Shown here piece after piece: positions 13,951 to 21,602 of a stretch of 32,978 nucleotides of DNA. Origin of the DNA: an uncultured Collinsella sp. (lineage in GTDB: Bacteria > Actinomycetota > Coriobacteriia > Coriobacteriales > Coriobacteriaceae); assembly GCA_900752015.1 (NCBI GenBank), contig CAADTZ010000040.1, positions 1-32,978 on the forward strand, written 5' to 3'. The first letter of the stretch is position 1. Each line of letters opens with the position of its first letter. The notes below the pieces were generated by a model. It worked only from the letters and a program-made list of their open reading frames with translations, made no database searches and was not told where the DNA came from. The translations under genes and the position numbers were made by a program.

Positions 13951-16260
13951 ATGGCATTGACCCCCAACGAGGCATATGCGGCCAAGCAGCCGTTTGTGGA
14001 CAAGGAGACACTCGAGCATATCGTCGAGCAGTTCCCCACGCCGTTTCATCTATACGACGAGGCGGGCATCCGCCGCAACATGCAAGAAGTGCGCGACGCC
14101 TTTGCATGGAACCCGGGCTTTAAGGAATACTTTGCCGTCAAGGCCAACCCCAACCCGGCGCTCATCTCCATTCTCAACGAATACGGCTGCGGCTGCGATT
14201 GCTCGAGCTATACCGAGCTCATGATCGCCCGCTCACTGGGTATCACGGGACACGACATCATGTTCTCGTCCAACGACACACCGGCTGCCGACTTTGAGCT
14301 CGCCGACAAGCTGGGTGCCATCGTCAACTTTGACGACATCAGCCACATCGGGTTCTTTGAGCGCGTTGCGGGGCCCATCCCCAAGACGGTCAGCTGCCGC
14401 TTTAATCCAGGCGGCCTGTTCCAGCTCTCCAACGGCATCATGGACAACCCGGGCGACTCCAAATATGGCATGACCACCGAGCAGCTCTTCGAGGCCTTCC
14501 GCATGCTCAAGGCCAAGGGCGCCGAGGACTTTGGCATCCACGCATTCCTTGCCAGCAACACCGTCACCAACGACTACTACCCCAAGCTCGCGCGCATCCT
14601 CTTTGAGCTTGCCGTACGCCTGGAGCGCGAGACCGGCGCACACGTCGCCTTCATCAATCTGTCCGGCGGCGTCGGCATCCCCTACCTGCCCGAGCAGCAG
14701 GCCAACGACATTCGCACCATCGGCGAGGGAGTACACGCGGCATACGACGAGATCCTGGTTCCCGCCGGCATGGGCGATGTGGCCATCTGCACTGAGATGG
14801 GCCGCTTTATGATGGGCCCCTACGGCTGCCTGGTCACCAAGGCTATCCACGAGAAGCAGATCTACAAGGACTATATCGGCGTCGATGCAAGCGCCGTCGA
14901 TTTGATTCGCCCTGCCATGTATGGCGCCTACCACCACATTACGGTGATGGGTCAGCCGGGCGGCGCCGACAAGGCCACAGCGCCCGTCACGAACACCTAT
15001 GACATCACGGGCAACCTATGCGAGAACAACGACAAGTTCGCTATCGATCGCGAGCTGCCGCATATCGACATGGGTGACCTGCTTGTAATCCACGATACCG
15101 GTGCGCATGGCTACTCCATGGGCTACAACTACAACGGCCGCCTGCGCTCCGCCGAGGTCCTGCTGCGCCCCGATGGCTCGGCAGACCTCATTCGCCGCGC
15201 CGAGCGCCCGGGCGATTACTTTGCCACGCTCGACGTGCTGCCGTGCGGCCGCGAGCTGCTGGCCAAATCGCGCGCCGAAAGCGCCCGCCGTCGCGCTCAG
15301 GACGAGCGCCTAGCAGTCGCCGCCCAATGGAACAAACGCGTCCAGATCGCGGAAGCGAAGGAGAAGAACATGGATATCCGCAATCTCGAGGGCTCAATCG
15401 TCGCCCTTGTCACGCCGTTTAAAAAGGACGGCAGTGTCGACTTTGACGCGCTTGAGCGCCTTATCGATTTCCACCTGCAAAATGGCACTGACGCCATCCT
15501 CACCCTGGGCACCACCGGTGAGAGTGCCACGATGACCGATGACGAGGACAACTCCGTCGTCGCCGCTGTGGTCAAGCATGTTGCAGGACGCGTCCCCGTT
15601 ATTGCCGGCTCGGGCTCCAACTCCACGCAGACCATGCTCACCAAGTCGCTCACCTATCAGGGCCTGGGCGCCGACGGTCTGCTGCTCATCACCCCCTACT
15701 ACAACAAGTCCAATGAAGAGGGTATCTATCAGCACTTTAAGACCGTCGCCGATGCCGTGGACATCCCCTGCATCCTGTACAACATCCCCGGCCGCTGTGG
15801 CTGCGGCATCAGCGAGCGCAACGTAGAACGCCTGGCCGCGCACCCCAACATCATGGGTATTAAGGAGGCCTCGGGCAACGTCGCCTACGCAGCCAAGATC
15901 GCCCACCTGCTGTCAGACGACTTCCGCATGTACTCGGGCGAGGACGCGCTTACCGTACCGCTCATGAGCCTGGGCGCCTCGGGCACCATCAGCGTGTGGG
16001 CCGATGTTCAGCCGCAGCTCGTGCACGACATGTGCCGCGCCTATCTGGACGGTGACGTGGAGCGCGCCCGCGACATCCAAATTGCCGGTCAGCCGCTCTT
16101 CAACGCCCTCTTTAGTGAGGTCAACCCCATCCCCGTCAAGGAAGCGCTCGCTCAGATGGGTATGATCGAGGCAAACTACCGCATGCCGCTATGCCCCATG
16201 GCAGACGACACGCGCACTGCACTTACCGATGCTCTGAAGGGAGCTGGTCTGCTTGATTAA
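13951..16260 (+). CDS. lysA-dapA: Fused diaminopimelate decarboxylase - dihydrodipicolinate synthase (LysA-DapA)
   Basis: One uninterrupted 769-codon frame encodes two lysine enzymes. Residues 1-473: DAP decarboxylase (last step, meso-DAP to lysine) with PLP lysine K64 in FAVKANPNP, SGGVGIPY, CTEMGRFMMGP (Met where EPGR is usual) and C357-E358 in GNLCENNDKF. Residues 474-769: DapA (pyruvate + aspartate semialdehyde) with GTTGES, Y610 in ILYNIPGRC and Schiff-base lysine K638 in MGIKEASGN, full family length. The joint is a helical charged linker (ESARRRAQDERLAVAAQWNK). A strong AAGGAG (15358-15363) six bases before ATG 15370 could also start free DapA. First gene behind the lysine riboswitch; dapB overlaps its end by 8 bases. 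A lost stop codon by sequencing error is the main alternative. Confidence 0.9.
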   Translation: MALTPNEAYAAKQPFVDKETLEHIVEQFPTPFHLYDEAGIRRNMQEVRDAFAWNPGFKEYFAVKANPNPALISILNEYGCGCDCSSYTELMIARSLGITGHDIMFSSNDTPAADFELADKLGAIVNFDDISHIGFFERVAGPIPKTVSCRFNPGGLFQLSNGIMDNPGDSKYGMTTEQLFEAFRMLKAKGAEDFGIHAFLASNTVTNDYYPKLARILFELAVRLERETGAHVAFINLSGGVGIPYLPEQQANDIRTIGEGVHAAYDEILVPAGMGDVAICTEMGRFMMGPYGCLVTKAIHEKQIYKDYIGVDASAVDLIRPAMYGAYHHITVMGQPGGADKATAPVTNTYDITGNLCENNDKFAIDRELPHIDMGDLLVIHDTGAHGYSMGYNYNGRLRSAEVLLRPDGSADLIRRAERPGDYFATLDVLPCGRELLAKSRAESARRRAQDERLAVAAQWNKRVQIAEAKEKNMDIRNLEGSIVALVTPFKKDGSVDFDALERLIDFHLQNGTDAILTLGTTGESATMTDDEDNSVVAAVVKHVAGRVPVIAGSGSNSTQTMLTKSLTYQGLGADGLLLITPYYNKSNEEGIYQHFKTVADAVDIPCILYNIPGRCGCGISERNVERLAAHPNIMGIKEASGNVAYAAKIAHLLSDDFRMYSGEDALTVPLMSLGASGTISVWADVQPQLVHDMCRAYLDGDVERARDIQIAGQPLFNALFSEVNPIPVKEALAQMGMIEANYRMPLCPMADDTRTALTDALKGAGLLD
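15358..15372 (+). promoter_or_regulatory. Internal ribosome site and start codon for free DapA
   Basis: AAGGAG, a 6-base spacer and ATG (15370) lie in frame inside the fused gene exactly at the first residue of the DapA domain (MDIRNLEGSIVALVTPF). It is as strong as any ribosome site in the window, suggesting ancestral separate genes and possible dual products. Confidence 0.75.
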
Positions 16261-16993
16261 GACCGTCATTATGGGAACGGGCCGCATGGGCTCGCTCGGC
16301 CGCAATACCGCCGAGGGCATTGTCGACGCCGCCGGTCAGCCCGCTTTCGACATCGTCGCCCAGATCGGCTTCGACTTGTCCGAGCTCGAGAACGCCCCGG
16401 CAGCCGACGTCATTATCGACTTCTCGAACGTCGTGACTTTCGATGCCGTCGTCGCCTATGTCGAGCGCACGGGTGCGGCGTTGGTCTCGGGCACCACGGG
16501 CTATACGCCCGAGCAGATGGATCGCCTGCGCGAGCTGGGTCAGAACGCCCGCGTCATGCACTCCGGCAATTACTCCATCGGCATCGCCGCCCTGCGTCAT
16601 CTGGTAGCACAGGTCACACGCGAGCTGCCCGGCTTTGACTGCGAGATCGTCGAGACGCACCACAACCAAAAGGTTGACGCCCCCAGCGGCACTGCCAAGC
16701 TACTGCTCGACGCCATCGTCGAAGCTGAGCCCGAGGCAGGCTACCACCCCGTCTATGGCCGCGAGGGCATGTGCGGCGCGCGTGACCCCAAGGAGATCGG
16801 TATGCACTCGCTGCGCGGCGGCACCGTCGCCGGCGTGCACAAGGTAAGTTTCTTTGGCCAGGACGAGGAAGTCACGCTCACCCACCGCGCCACGAGCCGT
16901 CAGATCTTTGTCAACGGCGCCTTGGCCGCCGCGCAGAAGCTCGTCACCCGCGAACCCGGCTTCTATACGTTCGACCAGGTCATGTTTGCCTAA
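16253..16993 (+). CDS. dapB: 4-hydroxy-tetrahydrodipicolinate reductase
   Basis: 246 residues starting at TTG 16253, set by AAGGGAG (16237-16243) and by the N-terminal Rossmann motif beginning at once (MIKTVIMGTGRMG). DapB reduces the DapA product with NAD(P)H in the cytoplasm. Seen: VSGTTGYT (Gly-rich cofactor/substrate loop), HSGNYSIGI, and ETHHNQKVDAPSGTA holding the catalytic His and Lys. It is somewhat shorter than the E. coli enzyme because the region after the Rossmann motif is compact, as in many Gram-positive DapB. The start overlaps the DapA stop by 8 bases, so translation is probably coupled; dapH follows after 39 bases. Confidence 0.95.
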   Translation: MIKTVIMGTGRMGSLGRNTAEGIVDAAGQPAFDIVAQIGFDLSELENAPAADVIIDFSNVVTFDAVVAYVERTGAALVSGTTGYTPEQMDRLRELGQNARVMHSGNYSIGIAALRHLVAQVTRELPGFDCEIVETHHNQKVDAPSGTAKLLLDAIVEAEPEAGYHPVYGREGMCGARDPKEIGMHSLRGGTVAGVHKVSFFGQDEEVTLTHRATSRQIFVNGALAAAQKLVTREPGFYTFDQVMFA

Positions 16994-17032
16994 CCAGGTA
17001 TCAACCGTATCCACGCAAAGGAGAAACAATAT

Positions 17033-17752
17033 ATGAGTAACGCAGCCGAGATGGATGCACAAGAGATTATCAACTACATCGCCACCGCGCCCAAAAAGAC
17101 GCCCGTTAAGCTGTACGTGCGTGAGAAGCCGGGCATGAAGGTCCAGTGGGGCAATGCACACGTCTACGGCGGTCGTCGTGGCAAGACCGTCTTTGGTGAC
17201 TGGGATGAGCTTAAGGCCATCCTGGATGCCAATGCCGACTCCATCGACTACTACGACGTCGAGAATGATTGCCGCAACTCCGCCGTCCCCATGCTCGACC
17301 TTAAGGGCATCAGCGCCCGCATCGAGCCGGGCGCGATCATCCGCGACCGCGTCGAGATTGGCGACCGCGCCGTCATCATGATGGGTGCCATTATCAACAT
17401 CGGCTCCGTCATTGGCGAAGGCTCCATGATCGACATGGGCGCCGTGCTGGGCGGCCGCGCCACCGTGGGCAAGAACTGCCACATCGGCGCCGGCACCGTG
17501 CTGGCAGGCGTCGTGGAGCCCGCGAGCGCCAAGCCCGTCATCATCGAGGACGATGTCATGATCGGCGCTAACGCCGTGGTCTTGGAAGGCGTGCGCGTGG
17601 GCAAGGACGCCGTTGTCGCCGCCGGCGCCGTGTGCGTCGAGGACGTCCCCGCCGGCGCCGTCGTGGCCGGTGTCCCCGCCCGCGTCATCAAGATGCGCGA
17701 CGAAAAGACCGACAGCAAGACCGGTCTCGAGGAAGGCTTACGTCAGCTTTAA
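17033..17752 (+). CDS. dapH: Tetrahydrodipicolinate N-acetyltransferase
   Basis: 239 residues; ATG 17033 with AAAGGAG (17018-17024). Left-handed beta-helix acyltransferase with hexapeptide repeats from about 105 to 205 (ISARIEPGAIIRDRVEIG, MIDMGAVLGGRATVGKN, CHIGAGTVLAGVVEP, VMIGANAVVLEGVRVGKD). The N-terminal DapH_N region (AQEIINYIATAPKKTPVKLY) and the AVPMLDLKGISARIEPGAI join match B. subtilis DapH (YkuQ) closely, so it uses acetyl-CoA rather than succinyl-CoA. This makes the pathway the acetylase branch, requiring an N-acetyl-aminotransferase and an N-acetyl-DAP deacetylase. Last gene of the riboswitch operon; an inverted repeat begins at its stop codon. Confidence 0.95.
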   Translation: MSNAAEMDAQEIINYIATAPKKTPVKLYVREKPGMKVQWGNAHVYGGRRGKTVFGDWDELKAILDANADSIDYYDVENDCRNSAVPMLDLKGISARIEPGAIIRDRVEIGDRAVIMMGAIINIGSVIGEGSMIDMGAVLGGRATVGKNCHIGAGTVLAGVVEPASAKPVIIEDDVMIGANAVVLEGVRVGKDAVVAAGAVCVEDVPAGAVVAGVPARVIKMRDEKTDSKTGLEEGLRQL

Positions 17753-17841
17753 AGTTACGCGGTTTTACCAAACCGCGTAACTAGTCGACGCTGCACTTTT
17801 GGTTCCGTCGTTCTAACGAACGACGGACCGGTCGACGCTGC
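17753..17841. repeat. Two hairpins, each followed by GTCGACGCTGC
   Basis: Hairpin 1: AGTTACGCGGTTT (17753-17765) / AAACCGCGTAACT (17770-17782), perfect 13 bp. Then GTCGACGCTGC (17784-17794). Hairpin 2: CCGTCGTTC/GAACGACGG around 17806-17827. Then GTCGACGCTGC again (17831-17841). Hairpin 1 recurs at 27660-27687 beside the second copy of the structured element that follows here, so it belongs to that repeat family. Confidence 0.8.
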
Positions 17842-17939
17842 AAACGCCCCTAAGCGGCAATCTGACGTTCAATCGTCGGTCGCGTACCGAAGTACGCTTC
17901 CCTCCTCTTTCACGTCACCTTGCTCGCTTAGGGGCGTTT
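17842..17939 (-). ncRNA. Structured repeat element, copy A (possible RNA)
   Basis: Outer stem AAACGCCCCTAAGCG (17842-17856) pairs perfectly with 17925-17939 and continues by GCAA/TTGC past one bulged base; inner stem TGACGT (17863-17868) / ACGTCA (17912-17917); apical hairpin GCGTAC-CGAA-GTACGC (17882-17897), which on the minus strand is a cUUCGg tetraloop, suggesting minus-strand RNA. About 75% of the core matches copy B at 27547-27646, while the stems differ but remain paired. Confidence 0.65.
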
Positions 17940-17984
17940 TCGCTGACGTATGCTCAACCTACGGCGCAATTCAGCTCCAAGCAA

Positions 17985-18028
17985 AAAGGCCGAAGCCCTC
18001 ATCCGGGGCTTCGGCCTTTGTTTTTTTT
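17985..18028. terminator. Strong bidirectional terminator between dapH and the nucleoid-protein gene
   Basis: 14-bp perfect stem AAAGGCCGAAGCCC (17985-17998) / GGGCTTCGGCCTTT (18006-18019), then G and eight T on the plus strand; five A before the stem give a T-run on the minus strand. Confidence 0.93.
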
Positions 18029-18046
18029 GCGGCGTCCAAGCGCAGT

Positions 18047-19051
18047 TTATCGATTCTCAATTGACCCGATGTTTTTGAGCTCGATGGAGATGAGGCCATT
18101 GGGCTCGTTGACGAACTCAATGTACTCGGAGTTCGAACCCATCTCGGCCGGAAAGCTGATTTCGATACCCGTGTCGGTACGGATCTTATGATTGCGCACC
18201 GCCGCGCGTTCGACCTGCTTGCGCTCCACGGGCACACGCTCGGGCACCTTCTCTTCGGTCAGCGCCGCACGCACGCTCTCCTTGATGACCGGCTCGTCCT
18301 CAAAGACCTCGTCGACGATATCCCAAGGCGGCAGCTCCTCGTCATCCTCGACCTTCTCGGCAACAGCAGCCTTAACCTTGGCGAGCGCCACGGCCGTATT
18401 GGCACCGTGCTCCTCGGCGACTTCCTCGACCACACGCGTCACGGTGTCGATGACCTCCTTACCCGATACGCCCGTGTCGCACTGCAGCAGGCCATCGGGG
18501 ATAAGCATACGGTCCTCGCCGGCAATCTTGCGCTTCTTGTCCACGTAGCCGATCTCCATGGTACTCGCGCGCACGATGGCATAGCTCGGCACCTTTTGTG
18601 AGGGGTTCGGCAGAATGGCATAGTGGCGCGCGATGTCGTTGCGCCCCTCCCCCTCCTCGCGGCCCACTTCGTGCATAAAAGCCTGCTTGGAGCCCAGCAG
18701 CATCACGGCAAACCAGCGGGCATCCTCATCGTCGTCAAAATCGGCAACCAGCACGTCGGTGGACTCGGCTTTCTCGGCCTTGGTGAGTTCGGAAGAGATA
18801 AACTCCGCAATCTGCTGCGACAGGTCCACGAACTCGCGCTCACCAAAGAAATAGCCCTTGAGCTCACCGCCAAACGCAGAGTTCTCGGCAAACGTGGCGC
18901 GCTTGTTATCGGCCGAAGTGCGCGCGCGACGCAGATGTGTGGTCACGAAGTTGCGGACGGTACGGCTCTCGATATCGAGCTCGCGCTGGCTCATGACGTT
19001 GACGGCAGAGTCAAAGTCCAGGATATGCAGAATCGCGTGATTGATTTTCAT
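18047..19051 (-). CDS. Nucleoid-associated protein, NdpA/YejK family
   Basis: 334 residues from ATG 19051 (MKINHAILHILDF), preferred over ATG 19060 because ACGGA has a usable 9-base spacing only to the former. The opening MKINHAILHILD is the family hallmark of the 37-kDa nucleoid-associated proteins. Other recognisable parts are FFGEREFVDLSQQIAEFI, a run of Asp (VADFDDDEDARWFAVMLLG) and the C-terminal FVNEPNGLISIELKNI. These proteins bind the chromosome; their exact role is poorly defined. The middle is acidic, with EEVFEDEP-type stretches around 240-265. It stands alone, with a terminator downstream and a dispersed repeat upstream. Confidence 0.83.
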   Translation of the reverse strand: MKINHAILHILDFDSAVNVMSQRELDIESRTVRNFVTTHLRRARTSADNKRATFAENSAFGGELKGYFFGEREFVDLSQQIAEFISSELTKAEKAESTDVLVADFDDDEDARWFAVMLLGSKQAFMHEVGREEGEGRNDIARHYAILPNPSQKVPSYAIVRASTMEIGYVDKKRKIAGEDRMLIPDGLLQCDTGVSGKEVIDTVTRVVEEVAEEHGANTAVALAKVKAAVAEKVEDDEELPPWDIVDEVFEDEPVIKESVRAALTEEKVPERVPVERKQVERAAVRNHKIRTDTGIEISFPAEMGSNSEYIEFVNEPNGLISIELKNIGSIENR

Positions 19052-19125
19052 ATACGGCATTCCGTTCTAGATTGATTTCGGCACGAATCAGTATAGCGGT
19101 CGAGCCCGCCCCAGGCGCTTCGAAG

Positions 19126-19160
19126 ATTGGTGCATCGGGGACAGGTTGCTTTGCGCCAAT
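19126..19160. repeat. GGGACAGGTT-type dispersed repeat, copy 2
   Basis: ATTGGTGCA (19126-19134) and TGCGCCAAT (19152-19160) form an imperfect stem around CGGGGACAGGTTGCTT. The core is shared with 4403-4435 (minus) and 20354-20384. It sits just past the stop codon of the DUF2974 gene. Confidence 0.7.
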
Positions 19161-19162
19161 GG

Positions 19163-20323
19163 TTAGCGCAGGAGCTCGGACTGCCAAGCCTCGAGCTGTT
19201 CTGCCAAACTCTTGCCGGCAGCGGGCACGTCGATCTGGGGTCGTTTGGGCAACAGTGCGCATTTAAGGATCGCCACGATGGTCTGCGAGATAAAGCGTCG
19301 CGTATCTTTGTCAAAGCCTTGCGCAGCCTGGAGCATCACGGGCAGACTCTCACGCAGATTTCCTGCGATATCCGCAAACCGTTCGGCGTCCGTAGCCTCA
19401 AACACGGAGAACAACGCATCTACAAAACGCTCGCGCTCGCTAGGTAACACTGCAAGCAGCATCTCGCGAATGGAGCCATCAACGTATCGAGCACCGGCGG
19501 ACAGGCGCTCACAGTATACGAAGTCGCAACCATCAACCACCCAGCTAAAGGGATTGTGCTGCAGCAGGCTGAACTCGGTGCTCTCAACGATGGCATAGTC
19601 CTCTTGTGTCTCGAACATCATGCCGAAGATCGACGACCGAGGTAGCGTCTTGTCGATTCGACCGGAAAGATCGGCAAAGGCGTTGCCGCTCAGAAACTCC
19701 TCGACGAACCCTGGACCATCATGGGAATACGCCCGTTCGATTCGTTCACGGGCAACATCGGAGCACATCGCCGCACCGTACACCGCAAGGTTTCCACCCT
19801 TGGAATGACCTCCGCACAAAAGCGGCCCGTCGATCGCATCCGCCGCCTCGTCCACATAACGCGCCGCGGATTCCTGGGCCGGCACAGGACACCGGAACGC
19901 CATGTTAAAGTCCTCTTTCCAGCCCACAATCGTGCTGTCGGTCCCCCGGAAGGAAAGATAGCTAAACCCCGCCGGAAACCGGAACGCCATGGCTGCAAAC
20001 TGCTCCGTCGCCACCACATCGCTCACGGCACGATAGCCGCAAACGTGCACGCCGCGGTATCTGGGATTTGCTGCCACGGCCTCCAACAAGGCCCTGCTCC
20101 CCTCTGGATCCCACAAGTCGTCAATCATGTCCCGATAGCACTCAGCACGCAGCAGCTCGCGTACGTCTAGGCCCTGCCAGTTCGTCAGCTCCGCCATATC
20201 ACCCGGCAAACGCAAATAGGACAACCACGCAAAGACCAGGCTGTCCACCGCGCAGAACGGCCGCTCCTCAAACGGATCAAACGCCGTCTGAGCATAGGTC
20301 AAAAAATTAGGCGAATCCAACAT
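19163..20323 (-). CDS. DUF2974 (Mbeg1-like) alpha/beta hydrolase
   Basis: 386 residues. The N-terminus (FCAVDSLVFAWLSYL) and the region SYLSFRGTDSTIVGWKEDFN are characteristic of the DUF2974 lipase-like family. LLCGGHSKGGNLAVY contains the nucleophile elbow G-H-S-K-G with S174 as probable catalytic Ser; candidate Asp/His partners lie in SHDGPGF and later. The substrate is unknown; the GTD and GHSKGG motifs are lipase-3-like. The start ATG 20323 has GGGAGGG only 2-3 bases upstream, which is closer than usual; no better in-frame start is seen. It is flanked on both sides by copies of the same dispersed repeat, so the gene plus repeats may have moved or the repeats mark both intergenic gaps. Confidence 0.83.
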   Translation of the reverse strand: MLDSPNFLTYAQTAFDPFEERPFCAVDSLVFAWLSYLRLPGDMAELTNWQGLDVRELLRAECYRDMIDDLWDPEGSRALLEAVAANPRYRGVHVCGYRAVSDVVATEQFAAMAFRFPAGFSYLSFRGTDSTIVGWKEDFNMAFRCPVPAQESAARYVDEAADAIDGPLLCGGHSKGGNLAVYGAAMCSDVARERIERAYSHDGPGFVEEFLSGNAFADLSGRIDKTLPRSSIFGMMFETQEDYAIVESTEFSLLQHNPFSWVVDGCDFVYCERLSAGARYVDGSIREMLLAVLPSERERFVDALFSVFEATDAERFADIAGNLRESLPVMLQAAQGFDKDTRRFISQTIVAILKCALLPKRPQIDVPAAGKSLAEQLEAWQSELLR

Positions 20324-20353
20324 GGCCCTCCCATCAACTATGGTGTATTGGGA

Positions 20354-20384
20354 TGGTGCATTGGGGTCAGGTTACTTTGCACCA
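20354..20384. repeat. GGGACAGGTT-type dispersed repeat, copy 3
   Basis: TGGTGCA (20354-20360) pairs perfectly with TGCACCA (20378-20384) around TTGGGGTCAGGTTACTT. Same family as copy 2, with which it brackets the DUF2974 gene in the same orientation. Confidence 0.7.
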
Positions 20385-20416
20385 AAAGGCGCCCGGGCCG
20401 TGTGGACCCGGACGCC
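20384..20416 (-). terminator. Terminator of the L-lactate dehydrogenase gene
   Basis: On the minus strand, GGCGTCCGGG (20416-20407) pairs with CCCGGGCGCC (20397-20388), 10 bp with one wobble, followed by TTTT. It abuts repeat copy 3. Confidence 0.82.
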
Positions 20417-20449
20417 TTCATTGTAGCTTTTCGCTCTAGCGAGCTTGAT

Positions 20450-21400
20450 TTAGCAGGAGAAATCGACGCTGTCGATGATGTCCTTGAGGGCCTTGGCGGA
20501 GACGGTGAGCTCATGCTGCTCGTCATCGTTCAGCGGCACGGGGACGCGGCAGACAACGCCGTCGCGGCCAACGACGGTCGGCATGGAGATGGCAAGATCG
20601 GACAGGCCATACTCGCCCACCATGAGCGAGGAGACAGGCAGAACGGTCTGCTCATCGCGCATAACGGCGGTGCAGATGCGCTTGACGGCCATGGCGACGC
20701 CATAGTAGGTGGCGTGCTTCTTCTCGATGATGGTGTAGGCGGAGTTCTTGACGTCCTCGGCGATGCGCTTCTCGGCAGCCTCATGCTCCAGGTGGCCGTG
20801 AAGCTCACAGAAGGTGTTCAGCGGAACGCCGGCAACCTGAGCGCTGGACCAAGCGACAAACTCGGAGTCACCGTGCTCGCCCATGACATAGGCCTGGACA
20901 TCGCGCGGATCGACCTCGACGTGGGCACCAAGCATCTGCTGCAGGCGGCCGGTGTCGAGCACGGTGCCGGAACCGATGACGTGGCCCTCGGGCAGGCCGG
21001 ACATCTTGATGGCGGCGTAGGTCAGAACATCGACCGGGTTGGAGACGATTAGCAGAATGCCGTCGAAGCCGGACTTCTTAATCTCGGGAATAATGGACTT
21101 GAAGATGCTGACGTTCTTGTTGACCAGGTCCAGGCGGGTCTCACCGGGCTTCTGGGCAGCGCCAGCAGTGACGACGATCATGGCGGCGTCGGCGACATCG
21201 GAATAATCGCCGGCGTAGATCTTCATCGGCTCGGCAAACGTCATGCCGTGCGCGATATCCAGGGCCTCACCCTCGGCACGGTTCTTGTCCACGTCGATGA
21301 GGACCATCTCGGAGAACAGACCACTCTGCATCAGTGCGAACGCCGAAGACGAACCGACGAAACCGCAGCCGACAATAGCGACCTTCTTCTCGTTAACCAT
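20450..21400 (-). CDS. ldh: L-lactate dehydrogenase
   Basis: 316 residues from ATG 21400, with GGGAG six bases upstream; the frame stays open further upstream but into the leader hairpin. Reduces pyruvate to L-lactate with NADH, regenerating NAD+ in fermentation. Seen: NAD motif VGCGFVGS (10-17), D37-type acidic end of strand 2 (LIDVDKN), the mobile loop AAQKPGETR in which Q83 marks lactate rather than malate specificity, catalytic D149 and R152 in LDTGRLQ and H177 in GEHGDSEF. Single gene, with its own terminator and a hairpin plus a pair of similar repeats upstream. Confidence 0.96.
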   Translation of the reverse strand: MVNEKKVAIVGCGFVGSSSAFALMQSGLFSEMVLIDVDKNRAEGEALDIAHGMTFAEPMKIYAGDYSDVADAAMIVVTAGAAQKPGETRLDLVNKNVSIFKSIIPEIKKSGFDGILLIVSNPVDVLTYAAIKMSGLPEGHVIGSGTVLDTGRLQQMLGAHVEVDPRDVQAYVMGEHGDSEFVAWSSAQVAGVPLNTFCELHGHLEHEAAEKRIAEDVKNSAYTIIEKKHATYYGVAMAVKRICTAVMRDEQTVLPVSSLMVGEYGLSDLAISMPTVVGRDGVVCRVPVPLNDDEQHELTVSAKALKDIIDSVDFSC

Positions 21401-21425
21401 TAGAAACTCCCATCTCTCTCCACAA

Positions 21426-21458
21426 ACAAGCCGCCCGGGAACGACCCGAGCGGCTTGT
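21426..21458 (-). terminator. Terminator-like hairpin between aminotransferase and ldh genes
   Basis: On the minus strand ACAAGCCGCTCGGG (21458-21445) pairs with CCCGGGCGGCTTGT (21439-21426), 14 bp with one wobble and a 5-base loop, then TTGTGG. It probably ends the aminotransferase transcript, but lies only 26 bases before the ldh start, so it could also form in the ldh leader. Confidence 0.65.
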
Positions 21459-21561
21459 CGTAATCCCAATACATCCAATCGGGACTTTGATTATGCCCCT
21501 ATTCGCAGCCAAAAATCGACCGTTTACCGAAATTGTTTGCAGTATTCGTAAAATAACTGCG

Positions 21562-21602
21562 CGAAATCGGTTTCGAGCTATTGACGAGTCGAAATAGGTT
21601 TC
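21562..21602. repeat. Pair of CGAAATnGGTTTC repeats upstream of ldh
   Basis: CGAAATCGGTTTCG (21562-21575, itself a dyad) and CGAAATAGGTTTC (21590-21602, overlapping the aminotransferase stop codon), 28 bases apart, in the A+T-rich region where an ldh promoter is expected. Possibly tandem operator sites. Confidence 0.4.

Noticed and set aside
17842..17939. Copy A element as an ordinary dapH terminator
   Set aside because: A typical terminator with a T-run exists separately at 17985-18028, and the element is conserved with copy B in its core rather than only its stem.
21480..21600. Rex operator upstream of ldh
   Set aside because: No TTGTGAA-type dyad with the right spacing; only the CGAAAT repeats are seen.
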